This document shows, in pieces, positions 62,221-62,833 of a DNA stretch of 62,833 nucleotides (the first letter of the stretch is position 1; each line of letters begins with the position of its first letter). The position numbers and the translations under genes are program-made. The stretch spans positions 1 through 62,833 of the forward strand of contig NCEE01000026.1 in assembly GCA_002280555.1 (NCBI GenBank), in the 5' to 3' direction. The notes under the pieces were generated by a model. That model was not told the origin of the DNA, searched no databases, and worked only from the letters and a program-made list of their open reading frames with translations. The stretch comes from Sphingomonas sp. 32-62-10. Its GTDB lineage: Bacteria > Pseudomonadota > Alphaproteobacteria > Sphingomonadales > Sphingomonadaceae.

Positions 62221-62833
62221 TCACCCGCCATTTGCCTCAAACAGCTCAAGCGTGCGTTCGCGCGCCAGATCGGCGCTGGGTTCGTGGTAATCCTTGCGGC
62301 GGTCCGAATTGAAGCCGTGTCCGGCTTCGTAGATGTGGACGGTCGCATTTGGCCAATCGCGCGCGACTACCTTGTCGACACCTTCCATCGGGATGCCGTT
62401 ATCATAGCGCCCGAAATGCAAAATGACCGGCACCTTCGGCTCCTCATCGACCGCGCCGGGGATCAGGCTTCCATAATAGCCTGACGCCGCCGTCACGCCG
62501 GTCAGTCGCGTCGCCGCGAACCAGGCTACCGAGCCGCCATAGCAATAGCCGACGACGAACACCGGCCCCTTGCCCGTCAGCGCATCGATGCAGGTCTGCA
62601 CATCGCTGAGGCTCTGATCGAACGGGTGCAGCTCCCGGGCGAGCTGCACCGCACGTGCAAAACCTTCGCCGGTATAATCGGCCTCAAACCCCGGATGCTC
62701 GCGATCGAACAGCGCAGGCGCCAGCACTTCATACCCGTCCTGCGCATATTCGTCGCACAGATCGCGGATGTGATCGGTGACGCCGAAGATTTCCTGCACC
62801 AGCACCAACCCGCCGCGCCGCGTGCAGACCGGC
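62221..62833 (-). CDS. Dienelactone hydrolase family protein (5' end outside window)
   Basis: An alpha/beta-hydrolase of the DLH family, at least 204 residues, cut by the window end. The opening VLVQEIFGVTDHIRDLCDEYAQDGYEVLAPAL is the family N-terminal pattern, the nucleophile Cys is in VVGYCYGGS, the Asp lies in HFGRYDNGIP and the His in EAGHGFN. The frame stays open to the last base, so the start lies beyond 62833. Substrate unknown. Confidence 0.88.
   Translation of the reverse strand, partial: PVCTRRGGLVLVQEIFGVTDHIRDLCDEYAQDGYEVLAPALFDREHPGFEADYTGEGFARAVQLARELHPFDQSLSDVQTCIDALTGKGPVFVVGYCYGGSVAWFAATRLTGVTAASGYYGSLIPGAVDEEPKVPVILHFGRYDNGIPMEGVDKVVARDWPNATVHIYEAGHGFNSDRRKDYHEPSADLARERTLELFEANGG

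Overview
The window is high-G+C bacterial chromosome from an alphaproteobacterium, most likely a sphingomonad (Sphingomonadales). This is inferred from the split b/b' ATP synthase F0 operon (atpI-atpB-atpE-atpF'-atpF), the FYDLN-acid zinc-ribbon protein, a DUF4402-type pilin, an RpoH promoter matching the alphaproteobacterial consensus at dnaK, and dispersed palindromic intergenic repeats of the kind seen in sphingomonads. No species-level claim is made.

Layout. (1) 1-3410: a CorA-like Mg2+ transporter and a cyclic-nucleotide-gated K+ channel. (2) 3411-16027: a 12.6-kb genomic island in tRNA-Ala(GGC). A 58-bp direct repeat made of the tRNA 3' end marks both borders. A truncated tyrosine integrase sits at the right border, and a 21-bp perfect repeat lies just inside each att core. 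The cargo is an NfrA-like outer-membrane barrel fragment, an NfrB-like c-di-GMP-responsive glycosyltransferase, a compact pilus operon (DUF4402 pilin, PapD-like chaperone, usher-like protein), and a divergently transcribed hybrid histidine kinase with a LuxR-type response regulator. (3) 16-23 kb: housekeeping genes (aroA-cmk-rpsA-ihfB), tRNA-Leu(UAA) and a peptide-type substrate-binding lipoprotein. (4) 23.6-30.1 kb: the F0 ATP synthase operon and a ydbH-ynbE-ydbL lipid-transport operon. (5) 30-35 kb: radC, an EF-hand protein, purB, a Phd/PIN toxin-antitoxin pair with an apparently leaderless promoter, a 27-codon micro-ORF and an HD-GYP phosphodiesterase. (6) 35-45 kb: chaperone genes (dnaK-dnaJ, hrcA-grpE) around a PCuAC copper protein, a bacterial indoleamine 2,3-dioxygenase, RlpA and threonine synthase. 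(7) 44.5-58 kb: rph-rdgB-hemW, an LpoA-like lipoprotein, rsmI-yraN-gshB-dedA, xerC, fsa, priA, a membrane-anchored serine protease and a CPBP protease. (8) 58-62.8 kb: Ada/DUF1203, a small XRE/DUF2975 operon with its own palindromic operator, a TetA-type exporter and a dienelactone hydrolase cut off by the window edge.

The most notable content is the island. It looks like a regulated surface-adhesion package: a c-di-GMP-dependent glycan machine, a pilus and a two-component system. It has lost a complete integrase and so is probably immobilised. The HD-GYP enzyme at 34-35 kb could feed into the same c-di-GMP pool. All functions are inferred from sequence motifs and gene context; no database search was run.
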